Positions 1 to 7,473 of a stretch of 64,000 nt of DNA are shown here, in pieces. The notes below the pieces were generated by a model, which searched no databases, had not been told where the DNA came from, and was given only the letters and a program-made list of their open reading frames with translations. Source of the DNA: Chitinophaga sp. H8 (GTDB lineage Bacteria > Bacteroidota > Bacteroidia > Chitinophagales > Chitinophagaceae); NCBI RefSeq assembly GCF_040567655.1, contig NZ_JBEXAC010000002.1, positions 1,302,001-1,366,000 of the forward strand. Direction: 5' to 3'. Every line of letters begins with the position of its first letter. Within the stretch, counting starts at the first letter, position 1. A program made the position numbers and the translations under genes.

Positions 1-174
1 ACCAATTTTTTTAGCACTGTCTGCACCCGGAGCGCCTTGTACCAGGTCGTAGCTCTTGCTACGTGGCTGAGGGCCAGGGTTATCATTGTCGTTGTTTTTA
101 CAAGCAACGAAGGTTACACCAAATAGAGCAGCCATTACTCCCACTCTGAGAGCATTCTTTTTAAGCATAAGCAT
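1..174 (-). CDS. Putative lipoprotein, truncated by the left window edge
   Basis: Only the first 58 codons are visible; the gene continues beyond base 1. The reading frame starts at ATG 174 (a second in-frame ATG lies at 168) and opens with two lysines, a hydrophobic stretch and a cysteine in the context GVTFVAC, which is a typical type II signal peptide. An Asn/Asp-rich linker follows, as in many surface lipoproteins of Bacteroidota, then the segment SKSYDLVQGAPGADSAKK. The function cannot be told from this piece. The segment after the linker is duplicated at 596-680, so the locus has been rearranged. Confidence 0.7.
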   Translation of the reverse strand, partial: MLMLKKNALRVGVMAALFGVTFVACKNNDNDNPGPQPRSKSYDLVQGAPGADSAKKIG

Positions 175-595
175 GATTTCCGTTTTTATTTAGGTTTTTG
201 TAATGCGAATAATGATTTCCGATTTCCGTTACGATAATAATTAAGGTTTCCAGCGCTGATGTCATTGTTAAACGACACCGGAAATCAAAAGTTACAGTAG
301 CGTTAAAAAAAAACTGAAAATAATGGAGAGAGGGAGGTGAAAAGAGCCACAGTAAAGGAATTGTATAACATATATTTATTTTATCTTTTTTGTAACTGAG
401 GCGGATAACCTTATTGGGGGAATATATGTTGCAACAGGAATCAGTTAAGTAGTTACCTGCATACGATAAAAAAAAGCTGGCATGTACGGTAATATATATA
501 CGAAGAATATCCCCCTATGTATCAGCCACAATCCCGGAAGCTTGTCCTGATAACAAGAGATACGGAATAGCGGGGTAGATATAGCAGCAGGCGGC
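175..595. other. Intergenic region upstream of the lipoprotein gene
   Basis: AT-rich gap between the edge lipoprotein and its broken copy. I see no convincing coding frame or hairpin terminator. It should hold the promoter of the leftward lipoprotein gene, but no exact TAnnTTTG was assigned. Confidence 0.4.
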
Positions 596-680
596 ATTTT
601 TTTAGCACTGTCTGCACCCGGAGCGCCTTGTACCAGGTCGTAGCTTTTGCTGCGTGGCTGAGGAACAGGATTATCATTGT
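596..680 (-). pseudogene. Broken 5'-region copy of the edge lipoprotein gene
   Basis: Bases 596-680 repeat bases 5-89 with about five differences in 85 positions. Both encode NDNP(G/V)PQPRSKSYDLVQGAPGADSAKK. In this copy the signal peptide is missing upstream, and downstream of the KK the frame runs into unrelated sequence, so the 82-codon frame that includes it (445-693) is not expected to be functional. It is probably a remnant of a tandem duplication or of a recombined paralogue. Confidence 0.6.
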
Positions 681-779
681 TCGGATAAAACAATTATTAG
701 TATTAACTTTTATGTCTGAACAAGCCAATGTTATCAGCCCCTGCTGAAAGGACACAGGCTTGAAATAAGTAAAGCGCCC

Positions 780-2504
780 ATGAAATTTAAGCCGCAAAAA
801 ATGGTGAACTGGTATGATCTGCCCCAGTTGGTCACCATCGGTACACAAACTATTATCTCTTCCATATTTGGCAATTATGCCGATAAGCGGGAAGCGCAGG
901 CCAATGTGGTCAGTACAGAGCTGTATTATGATTATAGCAGTATGAGGGATTGCTGGGTGGATTATGTAGCTGATACCGGCGATGGGTTTGATTCCTGTTA
1001 TACCGTAGCCAGTTTACTGGCCAAACCTGCGCTGGAGGTAGACGGGCATCAGCTGAAACGGGCCGATGTATTGATCATGGGCGGGGATCAGGTATATCCC
1101 ACCCCACAAAAAGAGGCGTATGATAATCGCCTGAAAGGCCCTTATGAGGCGGCTTTTCCCGGGCAGGCCGGAGAGGGGCCATGCCCGGTCCTATTTGCGA
1201 TACCGGGTAATCATGACTGGTATGACGGGCTGACCAGCTTTATGAAGCTGTTTTGCCAGAAGCGGAAGATCGGTAACTGGCAAACGCAGCAGCAAAGAAG
1301 TTATTTTGCGATCCGCCTTCCCCACAATGTATGGATATGGGGGATTGATGTACAGCTCAATTCTGATATTGACTACCCGCAGCTTCGTTATTTTAATGAA
1401 GTGGGCGGGCATATGAAAAAAGGGGATAAGGTATTGTTATGCACAGCAGAGCCAGCGTGGATCTATTATTCCCATAAACGGCATGATCAGTCATATGCCA
1501 GGCTGCGTTACTTTGAGAAGAACCTGATTGAAAAGCGGGGATTTTCCCTGGTGGCTACTTTTGCAGGCGATCTGCACCATTATGCACATTACTGCCAGCA
1601 GGATAAGGACCAGGAGGGGAAGCATAAATTTACAGCAGGCGGTGGCGGAGCGTTTATGCATCCTACCCACAACCTTAAAAAGGAGGTTATCTTGGAGCAG
1701 CAGGGAGGAGAAAATGCGGAAGTACTGAGCCTCCAGGCTACCTTCCCTTCCCGGCAGCAATCCAGGGCCCTTGCCTGGCGGAATATCCTTTTTGTAGTAC
1801 TCAACTGGCGCTATTGCCTGGGGATGGCAGCTATTTACCTGGTATTGGCCTGGCTGGTACAAAGTGTGGCAGATATAGGAGATACCGGTACCCTGACGCT
1901 CATGCAGCGGCTACGGCATACCACAACATTGGGTGAAGCCGTTACCGCTATCGGGCGTACGCTGCAGTTTGCCCCCGCAGTAGTGCTGGGATGCGCGGCG
2001 ATTGTAGGGGGTTTTGTTGCCTTTACAGATGTGACTTCAGGCAAAACCAACTGGCTGTACGTGTTGGGGGGAATACATGGATTGGTACATGTGGCTAATT
2101 TCTTTGCCTTGTTATGGCTGTTTGCTTATATCAACCAGCAACTGCTGCACCTGTACGTGAATACCTTCCTGCAGGCGGCTGTTTTTACGGTAGAAATGCT
2201 TCTGGGAGGAAGCCTGGTAGCAGGCCTGGTGATGGGCTTTTATTTCATTATTACCAACCTGCTGTTCCGTATTCATGACAATGAAGCGTTTTCTTCCCTT
2301 CACTACCCTCATTTCAAGAACTTTTTACGCCTGCATATTACGGAGGGGCAGCTGCATATTTATCCCGTAGGCATCAGGAAAGTGACCACCCAATGGGCGT
2401 GTACTACCGTAAAAGATGTAAAAGGAGAAGACCAGCTGCAGTTTTCGGGAAAGGAGGCTGCTGTGGAACTGATGGAAGCCGCCCCGGTGACTATTTTTAT
2501 ATAA
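780..2504 (+). CDS. Metallophosphoesterase with C-terminal membrane domain
   Basis: A 574-residue calcineurin-like phosphoesterase. Metal-site motifs are visible in order: an Asp/Gly cluster (ADTGDG, about 64-69), GGDQVYP (101-107), GNHDWYDG (143-150) and GDLHHY (263-268, standing where the family has GHxH). From about residue 335 to 510 the protein becomes hydrophobic with roughly four membrane segments, followed by a soluble tail of about 65 residues. The phosphoesterase is therefore probably tethered to the inner membrane; the substrate is unknown. The start at 780 has no obvious ribosome binding site, as is usual here. The gene stands alone, about 100 bp ahead of the sugar kinase. Confidence 0.8.
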   Translation: MKFKPQKMVNWYDLPQLVTIGTQTIISSIFGNYADKREAQANVVSTELYYDYSSMRDCWVDYVADTGDGFDSCYTVASLLAKPALEVDGHQLKRADVLIMGGDQVYPTPQKEAYDNRLKGPYEAAFPGQAGEGPCPVLFAIPGNHDWYDGLTSFMKLFCQKRKIGNWQTQQQRSYFAIRLPHNVWIWGIDVQLNSDIDYPQLRYFNEVGGHMKKGDKVLLCTAEPAWIYYSHKRHDQSYARLRYFEKNLIEKRGFSLVATFAGDLHHYAHYCQQDKDQEGKHKFTAGGGGAFMHPTHNLKKEVILEQQGGENAEVLSLQATFPSRQQSRALAWRNILFVVLNWRYCLGMAAIYLVLAWLVQSVADIGDTGTLTLMQRLRHTTTLGEAVTAIGRTLQFAPAVVLGCAAIVGGFVAFTDVTSGKTNWLYVLGGIHGLVHVANFFALLWLFAYINQQLLHLYVNTFLQAAVFTVEMLLGGSLVAGLVMGFYFIITNLLFRIHDNEAFSSLHYPHFKNFLRLHITEGQLHIYPVGIRKVTTQWACTTVKDVKGEDQLQFSGKEAAVELMEAAPVTIFI

Positions 2505-2607
2505 TGGATAATTTGCTTTTGAATATCCTTACCTTTGGCCCTGCCTGGTAAATAGCTATTTACTGCAGCACTAAACTTTATACCTTAATTAAAACACTAA
2601 ACAGAAC

Positions 2608-3531
2608 ATGTCGCTTACAGTTGTTGGCTCTATGGCGTTTGATGAAATAGAAACGCCCTTCGGAAAATCAGGAAGAATCATTGGTGGTTCAGCTACTTTT
2701 ATTGCCTGGGCAGCTTCAAATTTTGTAAAACCCATTAACCAGGTGTCAGTAGTGGGGAACGACTTCCCGCAATCTGAGCTGGACGAATTGAAGGCTATAG
2801 GCACTGCGCTGGAAGGTGTACAGATAAAGAAAGACCAGAAATCATTTTACTGGTCTGGTAAGTATCACATGGATATGAATACCCGTGATACCCTGGTTAC
2901 GGAGCTGAATGTATTGGGCGATTTTGCACCGGTGATTCCTGACAGCTATCAGGGGAGTGAATTCCTGATCCTGGGTAATTTGTCACCGCAGGTACAAATG
3001 AGTGTGATTGATCAGCTGAAGGTAAGACCTAAGCTGATTGTAATGGATACCATGAACTTCTGGATGGACATTGCGATGGACGACCTGAAAGCGGTATTGA
3101 AAAGAGTAGATGTACTGATGGTGAATGATGCAGAGGCCCGTCAGCTGAGCGGTGAATATTCCCTGGTGAAAGCTGCCCACAAAATTCTTACCATGGGTCC
3201 CCGTTACCTGATCATTAAAAAGGGTGAGCATGGTGCATTATTATTCTACGAAAATCATGTGTTCTTTGCTCCTGCCCTGCCACTGGAAGATGTATTTGAT
3301 CCCACCGGCGCCGGCGATACTTTTGCGGGTGGCTTTATTGGTCATCTGGCCAAAACAAAGGATATCTCCTTTGAAAACATGAAAACAGCGATCATCGTAG
3401 GTTCTGTAATGGCCTCTTTCTGTGTAGAGAAATTTGGTACTGCCCGTCTGAAAGAAATTACTGCTGCGGATATTGCTGCCCGTCTGGATCAATTTGTACA
3501 ACTGGTTAATTTTGATATAGACCTGGTGTAG
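2608..3531 (+). CDS. PfkB-family carbohydrate kinase
   Basis: A 307-residue ribokinase-like sugar or nucleoside kinase that would transfer the ATP gamma-phosphate to its substrate in the cytoplasm. The N-terminal substrate-binding motif is GGSATFIAWAASNF, and the C-terminal PfkB signature DPTGAGDTFAGGF (near residue 230) supplies the catalytic Asp and anion hole. Length is normal for the family. The exact substrate (ribose, fructose, adenosine or another sugar) cannot be decided from these motifs. A strong hairpin terminator follows at 3643. Confidence 0.85.
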   Translation: MSLTVVGSMAFDEIETPFGKSGRIIGGSATFIAWAASNFVKPINQVSVVGNDFPQSELDELKAIGTALEGVQIKKDQKSFYWSGKYHMDMNTRDTLVTELNVLGDFAPVIPDSYQGSEFLILGNLSPQVQMSVIDQLKVRPKLIVMDTMNFWMDIAMDDLKAVLKRVDVLMVNDAEARQLSGEYSLVKAAHKILTMGPRYLIIKKGEHGALLFYENHVFFAPALPLEDVFDPTGAGDTFAGGFIGHLAKTKDISFENMKTAIIVGSVMASFCVEKFGTARLKEITAADIAARLDQFVQLVNFDIDLV

Positions 3532-3575
3532 TAGCTGTTAGCTGTTAGCTTTTAGCCGTTAGCTTTTAGCTCTTT
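3531..3575. repeat. 7-bp-period AGCTNNN repeat, copy A
   Basis: Directly after the PfkB stop codon lie heptads of the form AGCTGTT, AGCTGTT, AGCTTTT, AGCCGTT, AGCTTTT. The block is roughly the reverse complement of the array at 3734-3861, so the two could pair around the terminator between them. Confidence 0.75.
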
Positions 3576-3642
3576 TTATGCAAGCTTTACGCAGAGCGGC
3601 AATAACTGCAATGGATAGTATTAGCTTAAAATAATAAATAAC

Positions 3643-3682
3643 AAATGCCCATGTACAGTAATCGTACATGGGCATTTTATTG
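3643..3682. terminator. Bidirectional intrinsic terminator
   Basis: Perfect 14-bp stem (arms 3643-3656 and 3664-3677, core ATGCCCATGTAC) with a 7-nt loop, flanked by A and T runs. It lies between the rightward kinase gene and the leftward S1/P1 nuclease gene and can serve both. Confidence 0.85.
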
Positions 3683-3733
3683 TCTGATATTTTTAAGGAG
3701 TATTTGCTGTTTCTTTACCAGGCATTGGGCATG

Positions 3734-3861
3734 AAAGCTCGTTGCTAACAGCTAACAGCTAATAGCTAATAGCTCCCACAAAGCTCGTTGCTAACAGCTA
3801 ACGGCTAATAGCTCCCACAAAGCTCGTTGCTAAAAGCTAACGGCCAACAGCTAATAGCTAT
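3734..3861. repeat. Three tandem units built from AGCTNNN heptads
   Basis: Each unit starts with AAAGCTCGTTGCTAA and continues with heptads such as AGCTAAC and AGCTAAT, closing with AGCTCCCAC. Units begin at 3734, 3780 and 3819; the first is exactly one heptad (7 bp) longer than the second, which suggests slippage by repeat unit. The array runs into the 3' end of the S1/P1 nuclease gene. Confidence 0.8.
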
Positions 3862-4661
3862 TTAAATATCCCATTCAGCACCGCTGCAAGCCGTAATCCG
3901 CCTTTCAGGAGTTGTTGGTTCAGGTCGTCTACAAACAGGAAGTTGTAGCGGTAGCTGAGTTTTTCTTCCGGTTTGGCACGGCCATATACTTTGTCGGCCA
4001 GCAGATGTGATTCAAATAACCAGTCCTGGATCTGGCCACTTTGGAGTGTTTTTACCTGGTCTTTCGGTAAAATGTCCAGGACTTTTGCGTATTCTGTGTA
4101 GCTAAGTTGCTGGAAGTCAATTAAATGTTCGTCCCATACCCGGTGGAGGTTTGTGGGGCGGTCAAACCAGTATACTTTAATTTTATTGCCCCCCATATCT
4201 TCGTCACGGCCTACGTGCAGGGGCATATGCATATCCCCTATCATATGTACCAGGAATTTGAGTGCGAACACCTGTTGTTCTTTTTCCAGGGAGCGTTGTT
4301 TCAGCTGTTGGATCATGTCCAATGTCTGGGAGTACAGGTTTTGGCCGGTAAATGATTGGAGCAGGCGGTCAAATTCCGGGCGCTCGCAGTTGGCCGGAAA
4401 ATCCAGGTAATGCCAGGTAGACGTATGATCGTACTGGTGGGTAGTATCAGATTTGATAAAATCGGGCCAGTTGGCGATCATTGCCAGGCTTTGCCGGCCT
4501 ATGATGGCGGCAATAGCTTTACGTGCTTTGGGGGTCAGGTGCTGGTAAGCAATTTCGGCTACTACCCGGTGGCCAATAGGCCCCCAGGCATAAGTGGCTA
4601 AGGGTAGCAAAGGCAATAAACAGGCCAGTAGCAGGCTAACGATCATTCTTTTCGGCTTCAT
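3858..4661 (-). CDS. S1/P1-type zinc nuclease, secreted
   Basis: A 267-residue S1/P1 nuclease, which degrades single-stranded DNA/RNA to 5'-nucleotides outside the cytoplasm. A signal peptide ends at about ATYA|WGPIGH, so the mature protein begins with the Trp that supplies zinc ligands in this family; GH follows. Further expected ligands are visible: HTSTWHYLDFP, HMIGDMHMPLH and HRVWDEH. Length fits the family. The gene is isolated, with repeats immediately downstream, and may serve phosphate or nucleotide scavenging. Confidence 0.9.
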   Translation of the reverse strand: MKPKRMIVSLLLACLLPLLPLATYAWGPIGHRVVAEIAYQHLTPKARKAIAAIIGRQSLAMIANWPDFIKSDTTHQYDHTSTWHYLDFPANCERPEFDRLLQSFTGQNLYSQTLDMIQQLKQRSLEKEQQVFALKFLVHMIGDMHMPLHVGRDEDMGGNKIKVYWFDRPTNLHRVWDEHLIDFQQLSYTEYAKVLDILPKDQVKTLQSGQIQDWLFESHLLADKVYGRAKPEEKLSYRYNFLFVDDLNQQLLKGGLRLAAVLNGIFK

Positions 4662-4815
4662 AATGCTGATGCTGTTAAGGGTGTAAAGTTGGGGCAGAAT
4701 TATGACATGAAAAAAGAAAATAATCTCCCTGGGCAGTGTTCATAATTTTTTAATATACCCCGTTCAAAGATAAATAATGATGCTTTTTTAACACTTTTTG
4801 CGCCCGCTTTTGTAG

Positions 4816-4823
4816 TAAATTTG
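4816..4823 (+). promoter_or_regulatory. Candidate -7 element for uvrB
   Basis: TAAATTTG matches the Bacteroidota TAnnTTTG -7 consensus, 60 nt upstream of the uvrB start. The closest TTG upstream is about 15 nt away, slightly short for a -33 element. Confidence 0.45.
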
Positions 4824-4882
4824 TACTTTATACACTTACTACCCTGGTGCATTCATTGAACCTTATCTGTAATTGAAACGAT

Positions 4883-6937
4883 ATGCCCTTTAAGATACAT
4901 TCTAATTACGCCCCGGCGGGCGACCAACCGTCAGCTATCCATCAGCTTACGGAGCGGATACAGGCAGGTGAGCCTTTCCAGACATTACTGGGGGTAACGG
5001 GCTCCGGTAAAACATTTACCATGGCCAATGTGATCCAGAATACACAAAAGCCTACCCTGGTGCTGACGCACAATAAAACATTGGTGGCGCAGCTGTATGG
5101 AGAGTTTCGCCAGTTTTTTCCGGAAAATGCGGTGGAATATTTTGTGTCCTACTACGATTATTACCAGCCAGAGGCATATATGCCGGTGAGCGGTACCTAT
5201 ATAGAAAAAGACCTGGCTATCAACGAAGAACTGGATAAGCTGCGCCTGAAAGCAACGTCCAATCTGCTTTCCGGACGCAGGGATATCATTGTGGTGGCCA
5301 GTGTGTCCTGTATTTATGGTATGGGTAATCCTACGGATTATGAAAATGGGATCATCCGTATCAGCCGGGGGCAGACCCTCAGCCGCAATGCCTTGTTGCA
5401 TGGGCTGGTAAATTCTCTTTATTCCCGCACGACAGGTGATTTTAACCGGGGTAATTTCCGCGTAAAAGGAGATACGGTAGATATCAACCTGCCCTATGTG
5501 GATTTTGGGTACCGGATCACTTTTTTCGGAGATGAAATTGAGGAGATCGAGAGCTTTGAAACGGAAACCGGCAAACGTATTGCCAAGATGGATGATGCAG
5601 CTATCTTCCCTGCCAATCTTTATATGGCACCAAAAGATATGATGCAGGAAATCATTTATGAAATACAGGATGAATTAAATGCACAGGTAGAATATTTTAA
5701 GGCCAATGGCAAGCTGATAGAAGCCCAGCGATTATCCGAAAGGGTTACCTATGATGTGGAAATGATACGTGAACTGGGCTATTGCAGTGGTATTGAGAAC
5801 TACTCCCGTTTTCTTGACAGGCGGAAGCCTGGTACGCGCCCCTTCTGCCTGTTAGACTATTTCCCGGATGATTTTTTACTGGTGGTAGATGAAAGCCATG
5901 TGACCGTTCCGCAGATCAGCGGGATGTATGGCGGCGACCGGTCCAGGAAACTGAACCTGGTGGAATATGGATTCCGCCTGCCTTCTGCGCTGGACAACCG
6001 TCCGCTGAACTTCTATGAGTTTGAGAGCCTGTTGAACCAGACGGTTTTTGTAAGTGCTACCCCCGGAGAGTATGAACTCAACAAAACAGAAGGTATCGTA
6101 GTGGAGCAGGTGGTACGTCCTACGGGATTGCTGGAACCTCCTATTGAAGTAAGGCCGAGTGTAAACCAGGTAGATGACCTGCTGGATGAAATAGACCGCC
6201 GTGTAAAAGATGGGGGACGCGTGCTGGTTACCACCCTCACCAAACGGATGGCAGAGGAAATGGATAAATACCTGCAACGTATCAATATCAAATCGCGCTA
6301 TATCCACTCTGAAGTAGATACCCTGGAGCGGGTAGAAATCCTGCGGGACCTGCGGCTGGGTACCATTGATGTACTGGTAGGGGTAAACCTGCTGCGGGAA
6401 GGGCTTGACTTACCGGAGGTAACGTTGGTAGCCATTCTGGATGCCGATAAGGAAGGCTTTCTGAGGGATGAGCGTTCCCTGACCCAAACAGCCGGCCGCG
6501 CCGCCCGTAACGTAGACGGGCTGGTGATCTTCTATGCGGACAAAATCACCGACAGTATGCAGCGCACCATTGATGAAACTGACCGTCGCCGGGAAAAGCA
6601 ACTGGCCTATAACATCAAAAATGGTATTGTTCCGAAAACAGTGAACAAGTCTAAAGAACAGATCCTGGGACAAACAGCGGTATTACAGATCAAGAGTTTT
6701 GATGAGGCCTCTCCCTATGCAGTACATGATGAAGCGGCGATGCTGGCTGCGGAAGATGTGACAGAATACGCCAGCGCCGCTGCGGAAGCCAAAACAATCC
6801 CTCAAATGGAAAAAGCGATTGCCAAGGTAAAACGCGAAATGGAGAAGTCGGCCAAAGACCTCGACTTTATGGAGGCCGCCCGTTTAAGGGACCTGATGTT
6901 TGCCATGGAACGGGAGCTGGGCGGAATGAAGAAGTAG
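4883..6937 (+). CDS. uvrB: Excinuclease ABC subunit B
   Basis: A 684-residue UvrB, the damage-verification helicase of nucleotide excision repair, which receives DNA from UvrA and loads UvrC. Visible parts: Walker A GVTGSGKTFTMANV (about 39-52), the aromatic beta-hairpin region YYDYYQPEAYMP (near 94-105), helicase motif II DESH, motif VI near QTAGRAARN, and the C-terminal UVR motif (last about 40 residues, KREMEKSAKDLDFMEAARLR) that binds UvrC. Full length and uninterrupted. It appears monocistronic, with repeats on its 3' side. Confidence 0.97.
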   Translation: MPFKIHSNYAPAGDQPSAIHQLTERIQAGEPFQTLLGVTGSGKTFTMANVIQNTQKPTLVLTHNKTLVAQLYGEFRQFFPENAVEYFVSYYDYYQPEAYMPVSGTYIEKDLAINEELDKLRLKATSNLLSGRRDIIVVASVSCIYGMGNPTDYENGIIRISRGQTLSRNALLHGLVNSLYSRTTGDFNRGNFRVKGDTVDINLPYVDFGYRITFFGDEIEEIESFETETGKRIAKMDDAAIFPANLYMAPKDMMQEIIYEIQDELNAQVEYFKANGKLIEAQRLSERVTYDVEMIRELGYCSGIENYSRFLDRRKPGTRPFCLLDYFPDDFLLVVDESHVTVPQISGMYGGDRSRKLNLVEYGFRLPSALDNRPLNFYEFESLLNQTVFVSATPGEYELNKTEGIVVEQVVRPTGLLEPPIEVRPSVNQVDDLLDEIDRRVKDGGRVLVTTLTKRMAEEMDKYLQRINIKSRYIHSEVDTLERVEILRDLRLGTIDVLVGVNLLREGLDLPEVTLVAILDADKEGFLRDERSLTQTAGRAARNVDGLVIFYADKITDSMQRTIDETDRRREKQLAYNIKNGIVPKTVNKSKEQILGQTAVLQIKSFDEASPYAVHDEAAMLAAEDVTEYASAAAEAKTIPQMEKAIAKVKREMEKSAKDLDFMEAARLRDLMFAMERELGGMKK

Positions 6938-6942
6938 CTGTT

Positions 6943-7040
6943 GCTGTGGAGGAAAGCTTTGAGCTTAATGCAGAGAAGGGGAGCTACGAGCTATGAGCTG
7001 CGAGCAAAATGCAGTGAGTGTTTTGAGGTGTAGCTGTTAG
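6943..7040. repeat. 7-bp-period AGCT repeat, copy B
   Basis: Downstream of uvrB the sequence shows heptads such as GAGCTAC GAGCTAT GAGCTGC and two ATGCAG tracts. The same combination (GAGCTNN heptads next to AAAATGCAG) recurs at 52555-52605, so this is a dispersed element rather than local noise. Confidence 0.6.
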
Positions 7041-7149
7041 CCTAATGCAGAGGGGAATTGTGGTATTTACTGATGTTATGTGGTTTGTTTACTTGGGATA
7101 ATATTATACCATAATAAGTTTTTGTTGTACCCTCTATTTTATAGCTTTC

Positions 7150-7226
7150 ATACTCTATTCATACTCTATCTATGCTTTAACTATGCTTTAACCATGCTCT
7201 AACTATGCTTTAACCATGCTCCAGCT
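7150..7226. repeat. 11-bp-period tandem array
   Basis: Seven 11-bp units: two of the form ATACTCTATYY, then ATGCTTTAACT, ATGCTTTAACC, ATGCTCTAACT, ATGCTTTAACC and ATGCTCCAGCT. The period is close to one helical turn. A related array lies at 52810-52897. Confidence 0.8.
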
Positions 7227-7314
7227 AGCCTTTACGGCGCTTTTGGTATGGCTATTGGTAGGCGTAACTGGTGTTTTTTTATCCTTTTAAGTTAAAGTCA
7301 AAACCGGCAGTCTG

Positions 7315-7473
7315 TAATTTCGTGCAATGCCTGGCTCGGGGCTCGCAGGCCTTCATTGCTGCATCAGGCTAAAAGCCAACAGCTACTTAATTTCGTGCAA
7401 TGCCTGGCTCGGGGCTCGCAGGCCTTCATCGCTGCATCAGGCTAAAAGCTAACTGCTAAAAGCTAACAGCTAC
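7315..7473. repeat. 73-bp direct repeat, two copies
   Basis: Copies start at 7315 and 7388 (TAATTTCGTGCAATGCCTGG) and are nearly identical for about 70 bp. They end in AGCTNNN-type heptads (AGCCAACAGCTACT and AGCTAACAGCTACT). The second copy reaches the 3' end of the S41 peptidase gene. Together with 6943-7226 this accounts for most of the 530-bp gap. Confidence 0.85.

Noticed and set aside
3734..7473. Repeat arrays as a CRISPR array
   Set aside because: There are no constant-length unique spacers and no cas genes; the repeats are contiguous heptads or a single direct duplication.
6943..7473. Insertion sequence remnant in the gap after uvrB
   Set aside because: No transposase frame, terminal inverted repeats or target duplication were seen; the content is short-period repeats.
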